Assembly: GCF_001651855.1 (NCBI RefSeq)
Contig: NZ_LNQC01000044.1
Location: 1 to 64,000, forward strand
Source: Sinorhizobium americanum
GTDB lineage: Bacteria; Pseudomonadota; Alphaproteobacteria; Rhizobiales; Rhizobiaceae
Direction: 5' to 3'
Length of the DNA: 64,000 nucleotides
Shown piece after piece: positions 44,424 to 53,217 of this stretch. How positions within the stretch are numbered: position 1 is the first letter of the stretch; each line of letters begins with the position of its first letter. The translations under genes were made by a program, and so were the position numbers. The notes beneath the pieces were generated by a model, which was not told where the DNA came from, did not search any database, and saw only the letters and a program-made list of their open reading frames with translations.

Positions 44424-45404
44424 GAGTAGGGGCGAATGCGGTTGTTTTGATTGGATAATTTTAAGCTTGGGGGGTTTCCCTCCGGGCCCACCATTGTCCC
44501 CTTCCTCCTTCTTCTCACCTCGTCTAGCCGCAGCTCGAACCTCGCGGCGGAAATCCGATGGCGGCATGCCGGCGATCTGGCGGAAGGCCTTGTTGAAGGC
44601 GCTTACCGAGCCGAAGCCGCTATCCATCGCCACCTGCAGGATGCTTTCGGCGCCGTTCATCAGCATCGCTTGCGCCCGCGAAAGACGCAGCAGCGTCACG
44701 TATTTGATCAGCGTCATGCCCGTCGACTTGCGAAACAGGTTCATGGCGTATTTGGGGTGCAATCCGGCTGCGGCGGCGATGTCGACCGCGTCGATCTCCT
44801 CGAGAAAATTGGCGGCGATGAAATCGCACATGCGCACGACGCCGGGCGAGGGTGGGGCCGAGGCGGTCTCGGTCTGGCGTTCCTTGCCGGGTGCAACGAT
44901 GGTGTAGGGCTCCATGAACATGCGTTCGACGCGCAGCAGCAGTTCTTCGACGGCGTGCTGGGCCTTCACCTCGTCGCCGGAATTTGCCCAGTTGCGCCAG
45001 CGCGGAAAGTTGCGGTCGTCGGCGCCGTCCGTCTCTGAGGTCAGCATCGTGGCGCCGCCCATGAGCATGGCCGAGATTTCCGGCGGCAGCCGCATGCGGA
45101 AGAAGTGCACGAGCGGCAGATGCGCGCCGGCATAGATGGAATCGTCGGAGGATTCGTCCATTCGGTGCGGCTGTCCGCCCCAGAAGAGGCACATCTGTCC
45201 GGGGCCGAGCCTCAGGTCATGGCCAGCCATGCAATAATGCACCGAGCCCCGCATCACGTAGTTTACCTCGACCTGCGCATGCCAGTGGGCGCGCAGCATG
45301 ATCGGGGGGTGGGCGTGGAAGAAATGCAGCCGGGTCGGCATGCCCTCGATGCCGCAGGCACCGGGCTGGTAGACCGCTCGCTCGACAATCTTACTATCCT
45401 CCAA
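44418..45404 (-). CDS. AraC family transcriptional regulator
   Basis: 328 residues as read, with an N-terminal cupin-like sensor domain (RAHWHAQVEVNYVMRGSVHYCMAGHDLRLGPGQ) and a C-terminal AraC double helix-turn-helix (IDAVDIAAAAGLHPKYAMNLFRKS and SILQVAMDSGFGSVSAFNKAFRQIAGMPPSDFR). The TTG at 45404 is weak; a later Met (45341) is possible. The reading frame runs through attR into the island, so its last 19 residues are element-derived. It is divergent from the Gfo/Idh-AKR fusion gene, probably its target; a sugar or polyol effector is likely. Confidence 0.88.
   Translation of the reverse strand: MEDSKIVERAVYQPGACGIEGMPTRLHFFHAHPPIMLRAHWHAQVEVNYVMRGSVHYCMAGHDLRLGPGQMCLFWGGQPHRMDESSDDSIYAGAHLPLVHFFRMRLPPEISAMLMGGATMLTSETDGADDRNFPRWRNWANSGDEVKAQHAVEELLLRVERMFMEPYTIVAPGKERQTETASAPPSPGVVRMCDFIAANFLEEIDAVDIAAAAGLHPKYAMNLFRKSTGMTLIKYVTLLRLSRAQAMLMNGAESILQVAMDSGFGSVSAFNKAFRQIAGMPPSDFRREVRAAARRGEKKEEGDNGGPGGKPPKLKIIQSKQPHSPLLV
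44477..44495 (+). repeat. attR (right copy of core repeat)
   Basis: TCCCTCCGGGCCCACCATT, identical to attL. It is only the tRNA 3' end; the tRNA body is not present here, so this marks the right boundary of the element. Confidence 0.92.
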
Positions 45405-45691
45405 ATCCGCATTCCCTTCGTACGAGACAGATTTCCGCGCGGCGTTAATGTGCCCTTGTTTGCTGAGGACTGCACTTGAAAAGGGAGGTTTTCAAGGTGT
45501 TTCAAGCATTTCAGGGCTCTGGCATTTACCTCGGTTCCATCGATCTTCCATCCGTATGGCTGTCCTGCACAATCGCCTGCGGCAAGCGCCTGATCCTCCG
45601 CCAGACACCCGCGTCCCGTTTGATGCCGAAGGCAAGCGACGGCGACTGATCAACCCATCACCCTCCCAAAGGCTGACCAAAAGGAAGTTCC
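45405..45691. other. Divergent araC / oxidoreductase promoter region
   Basis: 287 bp between the divergent genes. It must contain both promoters and the AraC binding sites. No clear direct repeats typical of AraC operators stood out. Confidence 0.4.
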
Positions 45692-47695
45692 ATGCGCTCA
45701 GAACAGCTGATCCGTTGGGGTATCATCGGCCCCGGCACCATCGCGCGGACATTCGCCGCCGGGATTGCCCGGTCCAGGACGGGCCACCTTGTGGCCATCG
45801 CCACCCGCAATCCGGGCAGGCCCGGGCTCCCCGACGGCTTTCCAGGGGCGCGGATTGTCGAGGGTTATGAAGCGCTGCTTAAGGATCCGGAGATCGACGC
45901 GGTCTATATCGCCACGCCGCACCCCGGCCATGCCGAATGGGCGATCAAGACGGTGCGCGCCGGCAAGCATTTGCTGGTCGAAAAGCCGATGGCGCTTTCC
46001 GCCTTCGAGGCGCAGTCGATCTTCCACGAGGCGAAAAAGGCCGGTGTCTTCGCCGGCGAAGCCTATATGTACCGGTTCCATCCGCAGACGGCCCGGCTGG
46101 TCGAGCTGGTGCGGGAAGGAGCGATCGGCGACGTGCGGATCATCCGCTCGAGTTTCGGCTTCGACATGGGCAGCTATCGCCCGGAGCATCGTCTCTTTGC
46201 CAATGATCTCGCCGGCGGCGGTATTCTCGATGTCGGCGGCTATCCCGTCTCAGTGGTCTGCATGCTCGCCGGTGCAGCGGAGGAAAAGACCTTCCTCGAA
46301 CCGCAGACGGTGTCCGGCGCGGCGCGTCTGGGGCCGTCCGGGGTCGACGAGTGGGCCTCGGCGGTCCTCAAGTTTCCGAACGACATTGTCGCGGAAGTGT
46401 CCTGCTCGATCATGGCTGAGCAGGACAACGTGTTGCGCATCATCGGTTCGAAAGGCCGCATCGAAGTGAAGGACTTCTGGTTCGCCTCCGGCACCGAGGG
46501 CGGGATAGGGCGCATCGAGATCATCAGGGGCGACGGACAGCGGACGATCGAGGTCGAGGAGAAGCGCCATCTCTATTCGTTCGAGGTCGATGCGGTGGGC
46601 GAGGCGATCCGTGCCGGCCGCGCCGAGTTCTCTTTCCCCGGTATGAGCGCAGAAGATACCCGCGCCAATCTACGCGTTCTCGATCGCTGGCGCGCATCCG
46701 TCGGCCTCGAATATGCGATCGAGACGGCCGCCAAACGGACCACCAATCTCGCAGGTGCGGCCGTCGTCGCCGGGAGCAATGTGCCCAAACGGCAGATCCC
46801 GGGCGTCGCCAAGCCGGCCTCAAATGTTGTGCTGGGTTTCGAGTTTTTTCCGAGTTTCGCCTCCGCCTCGCTGACGCTCGACGCTTTCTACGAGGCCGGA
46901 GGAAATGTCTTTGACACCGCATTCGTCTACCGTGCCGGCAAGACCGAGAGCATTTTCGGCGACTGGCACACGAGCCGAAAGGTCGATCGTGAGGACATCA
47001 TCCTGATCGGCAAGGGCGCCCATTCGCCGCTCTGCTACCCGGATGTGATCGCCAGGCAATTGGATCAGTCGCTGGAGCGGCTGAAGACCGACTATGTCGA
47101 TGTCTATTTCATGCACCGCGACAATCCGGACATCCCGGTCGGCGAATTCGTCGATGCCATGGACGCCGAGGTCCGGCGCGGGCGGATACGGGGTATCTTC
47201 GGTGGATCAAACTGGACACGCGAGCGCATGGACGAAGCGATCGCCTACGCCGAGAGAAACGGCAAGGCGGCCCCGGCCGCTCTTTCGAACAATTTCTCGC
47301 TGGCCGAGATGCTCGATTCCATCTGGCCCGGTTGCGTCGCAGCTTCCGACGACGGCTGGAAAGACTGGCTGGCGAAGCGGCAGATTCCGAATTTCGCCTG
47401 GTCGAGCCAGGGGCGTGGCTTTTTCACCGACAGGGCAGGGCGCGACAAGCAGGAGGACGAGGAAATCGTCCGGGTCTGGTATTCCGAGCGCAATTTCAAA
47501 CGCCGCGACCGCGCGATCGAACTCGCGAGGAAGCGCGGCTGCAGCCCGATCCACATCGCGCTTGCCTATGTTATCGCCCAGCCGTTCCCCGTCATCCCGC
47601 TGATCGGCCCGCGGACCGTGGCGGAGCTCGAAGACAGCCTCTCGGCCCTACAGATCACGCTTGCTCCGGAAGAGTTGCGTTGGCTGGAAGGCTGA
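45692..47695 (+). CDS. Gfo/Idh/MocA oxidoreductase - aldo/keto reductase fusion
   Basis: 667 residues, about twice the length of either family. Residues ~5-330 are a Gfo/Idh/MocA dehydrogenase: RWGIIGPGTIARTF (NAD site) and EKPMALSAFEA with the catalytic Lys. Residues ~355-660 are an aldo/keto reductase: FDTAFVYRAG (catalytic Asp and Tyr), LIGKG (Lys) and VYFMHRDN (His), so the full tetrad is present. The frame is continuous, so this is not an assembly of two genes. It may act on a sugar or inositol derivative in two redox steps. The divergent AraC gene is the probable regulator. Confidence 0.88.
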   Translation: MRSEQLIRWGIIGPGTIARTFAAGIARSRTGHLVAIATRNPGRPGLPDGFPGARIVEGYEALLKDPEIDAVYIATPHPGHAEWAIKTVRAGKHLLVEKPMALSAFEAQSIFHEAKKAGVFAGEAYMYRFHPQTARLVELVREGAIGDVRIIRSSFGFDMGSYRPEHRLFANDLAGGGILDVGGYPVSVVCMLAGAAEEKTFLEPQTVSGAARLGPSGVDEWASAVLKFPNDIVAEVSCSIMAEQDNVLRIIGSKGRIEVKDFWFASGTEGGIGRIEIIRGDGQRTIEVEEKRHLYSFEVDAVGEAIRAGRAEFSFPGMSAEDTRANLRVLDRWRASVGLEYAIETAAKRTTNLAGAAVVAGSNVPKRQIPGVAKPASNVVLGFEFFPSFASASLTLDAFYEAGGNVFDTAFVYRAGKTESIFGDWHTSRKVDREDIILIGKGAHSPLCYPDVIARQLDQSLERLKTDYVDVYFMHRDNPDIPVGEFVDAMDAEVRRGRIRGIFGGSNWTRERMDEAIAYAERNGKAAPAALSNNFSLAEMLDSIWPGCVAASDDGWKDWLAKRQIPNFAWSSQGRGFFTDRAGRDKQEDEEIVRVWYSERNFKRRDRAIELARKRGCSPIHIALAYVIAQPFPVIPLIGPRTVAELEDSLSALQITLAPEELRWLEG

Positions 47696-47833
47696 TCGCA
47701 GGGGTTTCGGGACCCGTCGGTGATTTAGAGGATGCTTATCCGTGGTTGTGTGGTTCAGTACAGCCTGCAGACTAAAGTTATGGTTAACCAATAGTGGATA
47801 GGGTGACGATATTCTCGTTCTAGGAATATCGTC

Positions 47834-48718
47834 ATGAAACAAACCCTGTTCGCAACGACTGCGATCTTGATTTCAGCAATGAGTGCTGAAGCTGCCGACA
47901 TGGATGGGCCGCTGGCTGGTGGTTTTGCCGACAGTGGCGCATCGTATGAAGAAGCCTCGCCTGCTGTAACAAGTCCCGTGGTCGGCTATGTCGAGGGCGA
48001 GGTTCATGCCGGAAAGACCTCGGACTCCGATCTGGACAGCAAGGGCTGGGCTCTGCGCGGCGCAGTCAATTTCGACGCCGGCTCCGGCCTCAACCTCCAG
48101 GCTGACGGCGGGTATGGCCAGACGGACATAGATGACGCCGACTATGACAACGCCTTCGGGGCAGCGCATGTCTATTATCGCCCAACCCAGGACTATGCGT
48201 TGGGCGCGTTCTTTCAAAGTTCGCGGCTCGGGACTGGTTTTGCGTCTGGGCTGGCGGGAGGAAGCGACGATGTCACCGACAATTCCGGTGGCATCGAAGC
48301 TGCCTATTTCGATGCGGTCGGCACCGCCTATACTCAACTGGGTTATGGCAAGTCCGACATCGTCGGCCTCGATGCCGACCATTATTTCGGAAAGATCGGC
48401 GCTCGACTCTATTTTACCGACAACATGCGGATCGACGGTGAACTGGGGCTGCACAACTTCGACTTCGACGATGCCGATGCGCAGCTTGATCTGACGACGG
48501 CCTCGATCATCGGCAATTACCGTCCGGAGTTCATGCCCTTCACGGTCTTCGCGGGATACCGTTTCGACCGTGCAAGCCTGGAAAGCGGTGGCGTCGATCT
48601 CGAACCGGAAAATAGCCACACGCTGACAACGGGATTGCGCTACAACTTCGGCTCTTCAACGCTCAAGCAGGAAGAGCGCAGCGGTCCGGCCTGGACGACC
48701 ACCACCCTGCTGCCTTGA
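47834..48718 (+). CDS. Outer-membrane beta-barrel protein, function unknown
   Basis: 294 residues. The signal peptide MKQTLFATTAILISAMSAEA is cleaved before ADMDG. The mature protein is rich in alternating Gly/aromatic strands with acidic loops (YGQTDIDDADYDNAFGAAHVYYRP, GYGKSDIVGLDADHYFGKIGARLYF), as in alphaproteobacterial porin-like proteins. The C-terminus does not end in the usual Phe (ends TTTTLLP after a YNFGS strand), so assembly in the outer membrane is inferred. Stand-alone gene. Confidence 0.75.
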   Translation: MKQTLFATTAILISAMSAEAADMDGPLAGGFADSGASYEEASPAVTSPVVGYVEGEVHAGKTSDSDLDSKGWALRGAVNFDAGSGLNLQADGGYGQTDIDDADYDNAFGAAHVYYRPTQDYALGAFFQSSRLGTGFASGLAGGSDDVTDNSGGIEAAYFDAVGTAYTQLGYGKSDIVGLDADHYFGKIGARLYFTDNMRIDGELGLHNFDFDDADAQLDLTTASIIGNYRPEFMPFTVFAGYRFDRASLESGGVDLEPENSHTLTTGLRYNFGSSTLKQEERSGPAWTTTTLLP

Positions 48719-48934
48719 TAAGCTGTCGTCGCCTCCCAGGATCGAGTTCAAAAACGCAGTGACGTTCCGGGACGGCACGTCACTGCGGCGCGGGGGCTTA
48801 CTTCTTCGCCGACAATATTCTTGTGAAAAATCCGAGACTAGGGCACAATTTGTGAACGCATCTGAAATGCGGCGCTACCTCAAATCTGGCCATCTCGCGC
48901 CGAGTGACAGTTCGCGTGTGAGGGGTCGGCGTCG

Positions 48935-49435
48935 ATGGATCAGGGCTTCTTTCTTCTGTTCGCCACTGTAGCTGTGATCACCGCCCTGATTGTGGTGCTG
49001 GCCCGCAATCCGGTTCACAGCGCCCTGGCCCTGATGGCCTGTTTCCTGCAGATTTCGGCCGTCTTTGTGCTGCTCGAGGCACCCTTGCTCGCGGTCGTCC
49101 AGATCTTCGTCTATGTCGGCGCGATCATGGTGCTGTTCCTCTTCGTAATCATGATGATCGACGTGCGCGAAGCGGTGTTGCAACGGTTCCTGCCGGGCGG
49201 AAACCTGCCGGCCCTGGCGCTGCTCGTGCTGCTCGGGGCCGAGATGCTCGTGCTGGTGCTGTCGAGCGACCGCTTTTCGGTCACGGAACCCGCCGCCATG
49301 GCGGAGGGCGATCAGATCAGAGCGCTCAGCACGACGCTATTTGCCGATTATCTCCTGCCGTTTGAAGCTGCCTCCGTCATCCTGCTGGCGGCGCTCGTCG
49401 GCGCGATCGTGCTGGCACGGAAGGAGTCGGGGTGA
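48935..49435 (+). CDS. nuoJ: NADH-quinone oxidoreductase subunit J
   Basis: 166 residues, five transmembrane segments. [29 protein letters not shown] and [24 protein letters not shown] are the conserved NuoJ regions; the second includes the pi-bulge helix of complex I. It opens the membrane-arm gene block JK-(antiporters)-M-N. nuoK follows with overlapping stop and start codons. It appears to be a second, accessory complex I copy in this genome, inferred from its divergence and gene order. Confidence 0.92.
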   Translation: MDQGFFLLFATVAVITALIVVLARNPVHSALALMACFLQISAVFVLLEAPLLAVVQIFVYVGAIMVLFLFVIMMIDVREAVLQRFLPGGNLPALALLVLLGAEMLVLVLSSDRFSVTEPAAMAEGDQIRALSTTLFADYLLPFEAASVILLAALVGAIVLARKESG

Positions 49436-49737
49436 TGGTTCCGCTCTGGTGGCACATTTCGCTCGGCGTGGTCCTCTTCGTGATCGGGGCGGCGGGTGTG
49501 CTCTTGAGGCGCAATATTCTCGTCGTGCTGATGTCGCTGGAGCTGCTGCTCAACTCGGTCAATATCAACTTCATCGCTTTCGGGCGTTACTACGCCGATT
49601 TCCGCGGCCAGATCTTCGCGATCTTCGTCATCGCCATCACGGCCGCGGAGGTGGCCGTCGCCCTCGGTATCCTGGTTGCCCTCGTGCGGAACAAGTCGAC
49701 CCTCAAGGTCGACGACGTCTCCGTGATGAAAGGATAG
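49435..49737 (+). CDS. nuoK: NADH-quinone oxidoreductase subunit K
   Basis: About 100 residues, three transmembrane helices. [25 protein letters not shown] and [24 protein letters not shown] contain the two conserved membrane glutamates (SLE and AAE) of the proton path. ATG 49435 is chosen because GGAG lies at a proper distance; GTG 49432 is an alternative. Overlaps the nuoJ stop codon. Confidence 0.93.
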   Translation: MVPLWWHISLGVVLFVIGAAGVLLRRNILVVLMSLELLLNSVNINFIAFGRYYADFRGQIFAIFVIAITAAEVAVALGILVALVRNKSTLKVDDVSVMKG

Positions 49738-49741
49738 CCGC

Positions 49742-51205
49742 TTGGATCCGGTGATCTCCATCCGGCCCCTTCTTGCCGTCGCCGTCGCAGGCCTGGCGGC
49801 CCTGGCAGTTCTCTTTCTCCACAAGCGTGAAAATGTCCGCGATCTCGTCTCGCCGCTCGCCGCGGTCGTCATGTTCGCGATCGTCGCTTCGATGGCGCCG
49901 ACGGTGCTTTCGGGCGGCACGGTCGAGTTGCGGCTGTTCGAGGTCCTGCCAGGCATCGATTTTGCGTTCCGGGTCGATGCGCTCGGCATGGTGTTTGCCA
50001 CCGTCTCGTCGCTGCTGTGGATCCTGGCGGCAATCTATTCCATCGGCTACATGCGGCATTTGCACGAGCACGCGCAGACCCGCTTCTTCGCCTGCTTCGC
50101 CACCAGTCTCGCAGCCGCCGTCGGCGGCGCCTTCGCCGCCAATCTGTTCACGCTGGTGATCTTCTATGAGGTGCTGAGCCTCGTCACCTATCCGCTCGTC
50201 TACCACCACGAGGACGAAGCGGGCTGGGCGGGCAGCCGCAAGTATCTCGTCTATCTGATGGGCGCCTCGAAGAGCGTGCTGCTGGCGGCGCTGGCGCTGA
50301 CCTATCACATTGCCGGGTCGCTCGACTTTGTGCCCGGCGGGCTGCTGGCGAAGGCCAATGCCTCGGCGGCGCTGCTGACGGTCGTCTATTTCTGTTATCT
50401 GTTCGGCTTCGCCAAGGCGGCGGTGATGCCGATGCATGCCTGGCTGCCTGCCGCAATGGTGGCGCCGACGCCGGTCAGCGCGCTCCTGCATGCGGTGGCC
50501 GTCGTCAAGATGGGGGTGTTCTGCGTGCTGCGCGTGGTGTTCCACGTCTTCGGCACGGGGCTGATCGGCGGCTTGGGTCTCGGCATCGCGACCGCCTACC
50601 TCGTCTCCTTCACGATCCTGATGGCGTCGATCTATGCGCTGACGCGCGACGACCTGAAGGCGCGGCTCGCCTATTCGACGGTCAGCCAGCTCTCCTATGT
50701 GGTGCTGGGCGCCGTTCTGCTCTCGCCGGTCGCGATGGTCGGCGGCATCATCCACATCGCGGCGCACGCCTTCTCCAAGATCACCCTCTTCTTCTGCGCC
50801 GGGTCGATCTATTGCGCTTCGGGAAAACGCAACATCAGCGACATGGCCGGCATCGGCCGGAGGCTGCCCTGGACGATGGGGGCGTTCTTCGTCGCCTCGC
50901 TCAGCATGATCGGCGTGCCGCCGACCGCGGGCTTCGTCAGCAAATGGTATCTGACGCTGGGCTCCGTCCAGGCAGGGGAGATCGCGTTCCTGGTCGTGCT
51001 TCTGGCAAGCTCGGTGCTGAACGCCGCCTATTTCCTGCCGGTCAGCTATGTCGCCTTCTTCGGCGGAGAGCGGCCCGAGGGGCTATCGAAGGTCCGCGAA
51101 ATTCCGCTGGTGACCGTCCCGCTGGTCGCGACGGCGCTCCTGTCGGTGCTGATGGGCATCTTCCCCGGCTATTTCGTCGCTCTGGCGGAAGGAGTGGTTC
51201 GATGA
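49742..51205 (+). CDS. Antiporter-like complex I subunit (NuoL/MrpA-like, extra)
   Basis: 487 residues, about 14 transmembrane helices, starting at TTG 49742 (AAGGATAG upstream). It belongs to the proton-antiporter M family: EVLSLVTYPLVYHHEDEAG, FAKAAVMPMHAWLPAAMVAPTPVSALLHAVAVVKMGVF with the conserved Lys and Glu/His positions. The latter is closer to Mrp-type antiporters than to standard NuoL, and the long C-terminal NuoL lateral helix is missing. In this cluster it would be an additional pump module. The next small gene starts within its stop codon. Confidence 0.85.
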   Translation: MDPVISIRPLLAVAVAGLAALAVLFLHKRENVRDLVSPLAAVVMFAIVASMAPTVLSGGTVELRLFEVLPGIDFAFRVDALGMVFATVSSLLWILAAIYSIGYMRHLHEHAQTRFFACFATSLAAAVGGAFAANLFTLVIFYEVLSLVTYPLVYHHEDEAGWAGSRKYLVYLMGASKSVLLAALALTYHIAGSLDFVPGGLLAKANASAALLTVVYFCYLFGFAKAAVMPMHAWLPAAMVAPTPVSALLHAVAVVKMGVFCVLRVVFHVFGTGLIGGLGLGIATAYLVSFTILMASIYALTRDDLKARLAYSTVSQLSYVVLGAVLLSPVAMVGGIIHIAAHAFSKITLFFCAGSIYCASGKRNISDMAGIGRRLPWTMGAFFVASLSMIGVPPTAGFVSKWYLTLGSVQAGEIAFLVVLLASSVLNAAYFLPVSYVAFFGGERPEGLSKVREIPLVTVPLVATALLSVLMGIFPGYFVALAEGVVR

Positions 51206-51456
51206 TCAAGTGCATCGTCGATTTGTTTGGTGATGAAGCCTATGCGCGATACCGGCACCGGCTGTTCTATCTGGTGCTCGTCCTGATCGTCGTCGCCGAC
51301 TTCGTCGTTCCGCGCGCCCACGTCGAATATTTGTGGGAGCGGCTGCCTGGTTGGTCGGCCGTCTACGGCTTCGTCTCCTGCGTGCTTCTGATTTTCGTTT
51401 CCAAGTTCCTCGGCCATCAGGGCGGGCTCATGCGGCGCGAGGACTATTATGATTGA
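51202..51456 (+). CDS. Small membrane protein of the nuo cluster
   Basis: 84 residues with two hydrophobic stretches (HRLFYLVLVLIVVADFVV and GWSAVYGFVSCVLLIFVSKFLG) flanked by charged ends (LMRREDYYD). Start ATG 51202 overlaps the preceding stop (ATGA), and its 3' end overlaps the next antiporter gene by 8 bp, so it is certainly translated with them. Not a standard complex I subunit. It may hold the two antiporter modules together; this is inference from position. Confidence 0.75.
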   Translation: MIKCIVDLFGDEAYARYRHRLFYLVLVLIVVADFVVPRAHVEYLWERLPGWSAVYGFVSCVLLIFVSKFLGHQGGLMRREDYYD

Positions 51457-53209
51457 ATTCGTCCATCCCGCCCTGCTGTTCATTCTCGGTGCGGTCCCGA
51501 TTCCCTTCCTGCGAGGGGCGGCCCGAAAGGTCTATCTGCTGCTGATCCCGGTGCTGGCGCTCCTCGCCGTGCTCGCCCTGCAGCCGGGAAGCTATGGCGC
51601 GGCGCAGTTTCTTGGCCAGGACGTCCTCGTCGCCAAGGTCGACAAGCTGAGCATCGTCTTTGCCACGGTCTTCACCATCTTGGCGCTGATCGGCATGGTC
51701 TATGCGCTGCATCTGACCGAGGCCGGCCAGCATGTGGCGGCCTTCGTCTATGTCGGCAGCGCGCTCGGCGTGGTGTTCGCCGGCGACTACCTGACGCTCT
51801 ATCTCTTCTGGGAGGGCATGGCTTTTGCCTCGGCCTATCTGGTGTTCGCCCAGGGAGGTGAGAAGGCGATCCGCGCCGCTTTCCGCTACCTCATGGTCCA
51901 TGTCACCGGCGGCGTCGTGCTGCTCGGCGGTATCGTCCTGCACGCGCTTGCCTCGGGGTCGCTGCTATTCGGGCCGATCGAGGGCAATATCGGTGCCGGC
52001 GCCTATCTGATCCTTGCCGGCTTCCTCCTTAATGCCGCCGTGCCGCCGCTCAATGCCTGGCTGACCGACGCCTATCCGGAGGCGACCGTCACCGGGGCGG
52101 TGTTCATGAGCGCGTTCACAACCAAGACCGCCGTTTATGTGCTGGCGCGGGCCTTTCCGGGGACCGAGCTTCTGGTCTGGCTCGGCACCGCGATGGCGCT
52201 CTACGGAGTCATCTACGCGGTGCTGGAGAATGACTGCCGGCGGCTGCTCGCCTATCACATCGTCAGCCAGGTGGGCTACATGGTGGCGGGCGTCGGCATC
52301 GGCACCGAGCTGGCCGTGAACGGTGCTACCAGCCACGCCTTCGCGCACATCCTCTACAAGGCCCTGCTGTTCATGGGGGCAGGGGCAGTGATCTACGTCA
52401 CCGGACGACGCAAGCTCACCGAACTCGGCGGTCTCTACCGGACCATGCCGTTGACCGTGGCGCTCTACATGATTGGCGCCTTTGCGATCTCCGCATTTCC
52501 GTTCTTCTCGGGCTTCGTCACCAAGTCGATGGTGGTGGCTGCCGCCGGAGAGGATCACCGTGCGCTCGTCATGCTGGCGCTGACGATGGCCTCGTCGGGG
52601 ACGTTCCTGCATACGGGGCTCAAGCTGCCCTACTACATGTTCTTCGGCACCGATCGCGGGCTTGAGGCGCGGGAGCCGCCCGGCAACATGCTGGCAGCGA
52701 TGGCCATGGCGGCGACGCTCTGCGTTGCGATCGGGATTTTTCCAGGGCCGCTTTACGCGCTTCTTCCTTATCCGGTCGACTTCGAACCCTATACCGGCGC
52801 CCACGTCACCGAGAGCCTCGGCGTACTGATGTTCACGGCTCTCGGATTCGTGCTGTTCCTCAAGGCGCTCGACCCAGAAAACACCATCAGCATCGACACC
52901 GACTGGTTCTACCGCAAGGGGGCGCGGGCCTTCATGTGGTTCGCCGAGCGGCCGCTGGCCCGTTACGAGAAGGCGGTGAGCGACGTCTCCGAGACGACGG
53001 CGCTGCCCTTGCTGCACGGCTCGGCACGGGCCGGGCTTCGGGTTGACCTCAACGGCATCGATGCGATCGTCAATGGCGTGGCGCATGCGATCCTTGACGG
53101 CGGCGGGGTGTTGCGGCGGCTGCAGACCGGCGTCGTGACGCATTATGCGCTGGCGATGATTGCCGGTCTGATAGCGGCCATTGCCGTCTTCGCCGTCGTG
53201 TGGCGATAG
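51449..53209 (+). CDS. Antiporter-like complex I subunit (NuoL/MrpD-like)
   Basis: 586 residues. Proton-antiporter M domain: FWEGMAFASAYLVFAQGGEKAIRAAFRYL, then NAAVPPLNAWLTDAYPEATVTGAVFMSAFTTKTAVYVLA, an MrpD/hydrogenase-type signature in place of standard NuoL residues. The C-terminal ~110 residues (DTDWFYRKGARAFMWFAERPL onward, ending with a transmembrane helix) resemble NuoL's lateral helix and final anchor. It is the best candidate for the end subunit of the membrane arm. It overlaps the small membrane gene and is followed closely by nuoM. Confidence 0.85.
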   Translation: MIEFVHPALLFILGAVPIPFLRGAARKVYLLLIPVLALLAVLALQPGSYGAAQFLGQDVLVAKVDKLSIVFATVFTILALIGMVYALHLTEAGQHVAAFVYVGSALGVVFAGDYLTLYLFWEGMAFASAYLVFAQGGEKAIRAAFRYLMVHVTGGVVLLGGIVLHALASGSLLFGPIEGNIGAGAYLILAGFLLNAAVPPLNAWLTDAYPEATVTGAVFMSAFTTKTAVYVLARAFPGTELLVWLGTAMALYGVIYAVLENDCRRLLAYHIVSQVGYMVAGVGIGTELAVNGATSHAFAHILYKALLFMGAGAVIYVTGRRKLTELGGLYRTMPLTVALYMIGAFAISAFPFFSGFVTKSMVVAAAGEDHRALVMLALTMASSGTFLHTGLKLPYYMFFGTDRGLEAREPPGNMLAAMAMAATLCVAIGIFPGPLYALLPYPVDFEPYTGAHVTESLGVLMFTALGFVLFLKALDPENTISIDTDWFYRKGARAFMWFAERPLARYEKAVSDVSETTALPLLHGSARAGLRVDLNGIDAIVNGVAHAILDGGGVLRRLQTGVVTHYALAMIAGLIAAIAVFAVVWR

Positions 53210-53217
53210 GGGGTGCG

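Larger units (their letters stand above)
19321..44495. mobile_element. 25.2-kb tRNA-integrated element, phage-satellite-like
   Basis: The element lies between two copies of a 19-bp direct repeat. It has an integrase gene next to the tRNA, a terminase small/large module with no portal, capsid or tail genes, XRE and RHH regulators, two reverse transcriptases and a defence-gene block. Parts of it, especially 19.4-25.5 kb and 42.7-44.4 kb, are visibly less GC-rich than the chromosome. The combination fits a phage satellite or a decayed prophage with defence cargo. No conjugation or replication genes were recognised. Confidence 0.88.

Noticed and set aside
19340-44476. CRISPR array or cas genes in the island
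   Set aside because: No regularly spaced short repeats and no Cas-like proteins were found by eye.
19340-44476. Complete prophage
   Set aside because: Terminase, integrase and regulators are present, but no portal, capsid, protease, tail, holin or lysin gene was recognised.
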